The translations under genes were made by a program, and so were the position numbers. From contig NZ_QQPQ01000012.1 in the NCBI RefSeq assembly GCF_003346715.1, positions 1 through 64,000 on the forward strand: a stretch of 64,000 nucleotides of DNA, given 5' to 3'. Shown piece by piece: positions 62,055 through 64,000 of the stretch (position 1 is the first letter of the stretch; each line of letters begins with the position of its first letter). Source of the stretch: Oceanispirochaeta sp. M1 (GTDB lineage Bacteria > Spirochaetota > Spirochaetia > DSM-2461). Below the pieces are notes generated by a model. It had not been told where the DNA came from. It saw only the letters and a program-made list of their open reading frames with translations, and made no database searches.

Positions 62055-62138
62055 ATGGAATGTAATCTTCATTATTTAAACAGTATCAATCGAGTTATCG
62101 ATTATATGGAAGAATATCTGCAGTATGATCTGAGCTGA
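62055..62138 (+). pseudogene. remnant of an AraC-family regulator N-terminus
   Basis: An ATG at 62055 opens a 27-codon frame containing YLNSINRVIDYMEEYLQYDLS and then TGA. This matches the start of the AraC DNA-binding domain, where xINxVIDYIExxLxxxLSLEELA is usual, but the rest of the domain is missing. It stands 48 bases before the GNAT/YoaP gene. Most likely a decayed regulator that once controlled it. Confidence 0.5.
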
Positions 62139-62185
62139 CCAGGGTAGATATCTGCATACCTGTAAAGAAGTTTTAGGAGAGCTGT

Positions 62186-62947
62186 ATGAGTTATATAAAA
62201 TTAAATACTGAGAATATTGAAAATGAACATATCTGCTGTGCTATCTCGGATAAAAAATGCCGGGAAGGGTATGAATTGAAGAAGCAGTGGCTGGGCAGAG
62301 AATTCTCAAATGGTCACAGCTTTAAACGTCTTGATGAGCGGGCTAAAGTCTTTATGGAATACAGTCCTGCTGAGACTGCCTGGGTTCCCGTAGCTGCTCC
62401 TGACTACATCATGATAGGCTGCTTCTGGGTATCGGGAAAGTATAAAGGTCAGGGTCATGGAAAAGCTTTATTAAGGCAGGCTGTAGAAGAAGGAACTGAC
62501 CAGGGGAAGGCAGGCCTGGTAACTGTGGTTGGTAAAAAAAAATATCATTTTATGAGTGATACTAAATGGCTCCTGAAACAGGGATTCATAGAGTGTGATT
62601 CAAATGAAGCAGGGTTCAGTCTATTATATTTACCCTTCAGAGATGAAGCTGTTCCTCCCCGTTTTAATGAATCTGCAAAAACAGGGGAGTGTCCTGATAA
62701 AGAGGGCTATGTTGTCTACTATTCCAATCGTTGTCCCTTTACTGAGTTTCATATAAAAGAGTCATTGACAGATACTGGACAGAAAAGGAACATTAAGTTC
62801 AAAGTGATAAAGTTGGAGACTTTAAAGCAGGCTCAGAACTCTCCCACACCGGCAACGATCTTTTCCCTCTTTTCTCAGGGGAAGTTTGTAACAACTGACC
62901 TCAGTGTCTGTATGGACAGCCGCTTTGATAAGATCGTGAATAAATAA
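62186..62947 (+). CDS. GNAT acetyltransferase with C-terminal YoaP-like domain
   Basis: A 253-residue protein. The N-terminal 150 residues are a GNAT acetyltransferase (DYIMIGCFWVSGKYKGQGHG at about 73-92 contains the acetyl-CoA loop). The C-terminal region (about 170-250: GYVVYYSNRCPFTEFHIKES) has the Cys-Pro-Phe-Thr thioredoxin-like segment of the YoaP domain. The pairing of these two domains is conserved in many bacteria but its substrate is unknown. AGGAGAG lies before the ATG. The gene is followed after 64 bases by a helicase gene on the same strand. Confidence 0.8.
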   Translation: MSYIKLNTENIENEHICCAISDKKCREGYELKKQWLGREFSNGHSFKRLDERAKVFMEYSPAETAWVPVAAPDYIMIGCFWVSGKYKGQGHGKALLRQAVEEGTDQGKAGLVTVVGKKKYHFMSDTKWLLKQGFIECDSNEAGFSLLYLPFRDEAVPPRFNESAKTGECPDKEGYVVYYSNRCPFTEFHIKESLTDTGQKRNIKFKVIKLETLKQAQNSPTPATIFSLFSQGKFVTTDLSVCMDSRFDKIVNK

Positions 62948-63010
62948 TCCTTTTAGTTTATTATAGGCCCGAGTTATTATTTGAAGTTTATCAAAGAATG
63001 AGGCCTGCTT

Positions 63011-64000
63011 ATGTTCGATGAAGAAATATGTTTTAAATATAATTGGAGAGGGTATCAGGAGCGTGTGCTCCAGGAGATTGAAACTCACCTCTCGGATAAT
63101 AAACTGCATATCATTGCTCCTCCCGGTTCCGGAAAAACAGTACTTGGACTGGAGGTTGTCCGGCAGCTGAACAAAAGGACCCTGATCCTTTCACCCACAA
63201 TCACCGTCAGAAATCAATGGATACAGCGCTTCGTGGAGCTTTTCAGTAATAATAAATTTACAGATTATTCCTACTCCCTGAAGGATCCTGCAGGTCTGAC
63301 TTCAGCCACCTACCAGGGCCTGCACAGTGCTATATCAGGCAAGAATATTCCTCTTGAAGAAAGTGATGATATGCAGCTGGAAGCTGAAGTAACACCGGAT
63401 TTTGATTTGATGAAGACCTTGAAAGAGAATAATATTCAGGTCGTAGTTCTGGATGAAGCACATCATTTAAAAACTGAGTGGTGGAAAAGTATTATCAAAC
63501 TTGTTTCTGTGCTGGGAGATATTAAAATAATATCCCTTACAGCCACACCTCCCTATGACAGCACTGCAGTAGAGTGGGATCGATATATGCAGCTATGCGG
63601 TCCGGTAGATGCTGAAATCTCAGTTCCCGAACTTGTAAAAGAGAAGAATCTCTGTCCTCATCAGGATCTGATATATTTTTCCGAAGCCAGTGATCAAGAG
63701 CATCAGTCTATTGATCAGTTTTATACAAAGATTGACGAAGTGATGAATGAAATTGTAAATGACCCCGATTTGGAGGCTCTGCTGGCCTCCCACAACGTGG
63801 TGTGTGAACCGGAAAAATATCAAACTGTCATTTATGAAAATATTGAATACTATGCTTCCCTTGTTATTTTCCTTAACAGCAGAGAGAACAACTCTTTTAC
63901 TGAACTGGTGAAAGTTCTGGGACTCTCCAGGAAGAAAATTCCAGGATTAAGCGGTGAGTGGATGGAGATCCTTTTAAGCAATGCCATATATAAAGATGCA
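63011..64000 (+). CDS. SF2 DEAD/DEAH-box helicase, 5' part (runs off the window)
   Basis: From the ATG at 63011 the frame stays open to the last base, at least 330 residues. Motifs: Walker A APPGSGKTVLG (residues 36-46), motif Ia LILSPTITVRNQW, Walker B/DEAH LDEAHH (Asp148), motif III SLTATPP (about 175-181). This is the first RecA-like lobe of a superfamily 2 helicase of the restriction/RapA-like group that includes phage and defence helicases. The second lobe and any extra domain are outside the window, so the role (repair, transcription or defence) cannot be told. Long inserts (ESDDMQLEAE) lie between the motifs. No complete promoter was seen before it. Confidence 0.82.
   Translation, partial: MFDEEICFKYNWRGYQERVLQEIETHLSDNKLHIIAPPGSGKTVLGLEVVRQLNKRTLILSPTITVRNQWIQRFVELFSNNKFTDYSYSLKDPAGLTSATYQGLHSAISGKNIPLEESDDMQLEAEVTPDFDLMKTLKENNIQVVVLDEAHHLKTEWWKSIIKLVSVLGDIKIISLTATPPYDSTAVEWDRYMQLCGPVDAEISVPELVKEKNLCPHQDLIYFSEASDQEHQSIDQFYTKIDEVMNEIVNDPDLEALLASHNVVCEPEKYQTVIYENIEYYASLVIFLNSRENNSFTELVKVLGLSRKKIPGLSGEWMEILLSNAIYKDA

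Noticed and set aside
62136-62138. TGA in the AraC fragment as a selenocysteine codon
   Set aside because: Although mnmH suggests selenium use, translation beyond the TGA does not restore the AraC domain, so it is an ordinary stop in a decayed gene.
1-64000. CRISPR arrays, tRNA or rRNA genes, prophage or integron structures
   Set aside because: No regularly spaced repeats, cloverleaf-like sequences, rRNA segments or integrase/phage genes were seen when reading the window; a tRNAscan or CRISPR search would confirm.

Overview
The window looks like chromosomal DNA of a Gram-negative-type (two-membrane), probably anaerobic bacterium of moderate GC (about 40-45% by eye). Lipoprotein signals, a bacterial alpha-2-macroglobulin paired with PBP1C, solute-binding lipoproteins and a flavin-type fumarate reductase suit a free-living spirochaete (Spirochaetales relatives). 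That taxonomic guess is inference; no rRNA, tRNA, phage or CRISPR array was seen.

Layout. 0.3-1.3 kb: an NADPH:quinone-type oxidoreductase under a perfect palindrome. 1.4-6.6 kb: a minus-strand glycoside operon (GH13 alpha-glucosidase, GPH sugar symporter, GH127 beta-L-arabinofuranosidase). 6.7-8.2 kb: a truncated LuxR-type protein and a membrane AraC regulator. 8.3-13.1 kb: an Old-Yellow-Enzyme/NADH-oxidase flavoprotein and an orphan histidine kinase. 13.5-15.5 kb: a chelatase gene whose small (ChlI-like) and medium (ChlD-like) products appear to come from one gene through a -1 frameshift at A-AAA-AAG. 15.5-17 kb: two tandem DUF4386 membrane proteins. 17.3-19.7 kb: a degenerate-GGDEF/PTS enzyme I fusion. 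19.8-23.1 kb: small accessory genes, several AT-rich. 23.6-27.1 kb: a ribose-type sugar ABC operon. 27.4-30.7 kb: an ABC-class ATPase and a GT39-like membrane glycosyltransferase.

30.8-37.6 kb is a sulfur island: taurine/sulfonate-type ABC transporter, YeeE/YedE sulfur transporter, CoA-disulfide reductase with rhodanese domain, and a divergent double-rhodanese lipoprotein. The divergent promoter region carries two copies of an 11-bp palindrome. 37.7-45.6 kb holds the alpha-2-macroglobulin/PBP1C pair, followed by an HD-domain protein and a four-S1-domain RNA-binding protein.

47.6-56.5 kb looks like an anaerobic respiration region: a UbiA/MenA prenyltransferase, a NitT/TauT-type ABC transporter of unknown substrate, a membrane-anchored FAD fumarate-reductase-like protein, a DcuS/DcuR-type two-component system, and a lipoprotein FMN-binding/FAD fumarate reductase. 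56.7-64 kb holds a TPR-GAF-GGDEF diguanylate cyclase, MnmH (tRNA 2-selenouridine synthase), DbpA helicase, a two-repeat secreted protein, a GNAT/YoaP protein and the 5' part of an SF2 helicase that runs off the end.

The most notable signals are the chelatase frameshift, the tandem palindromic operator of the sulfur island, the non-catalytic-GGDEF/enzyme I fusion, and an Asp in place of one cluster cysteine in the OYE-family enzyme.
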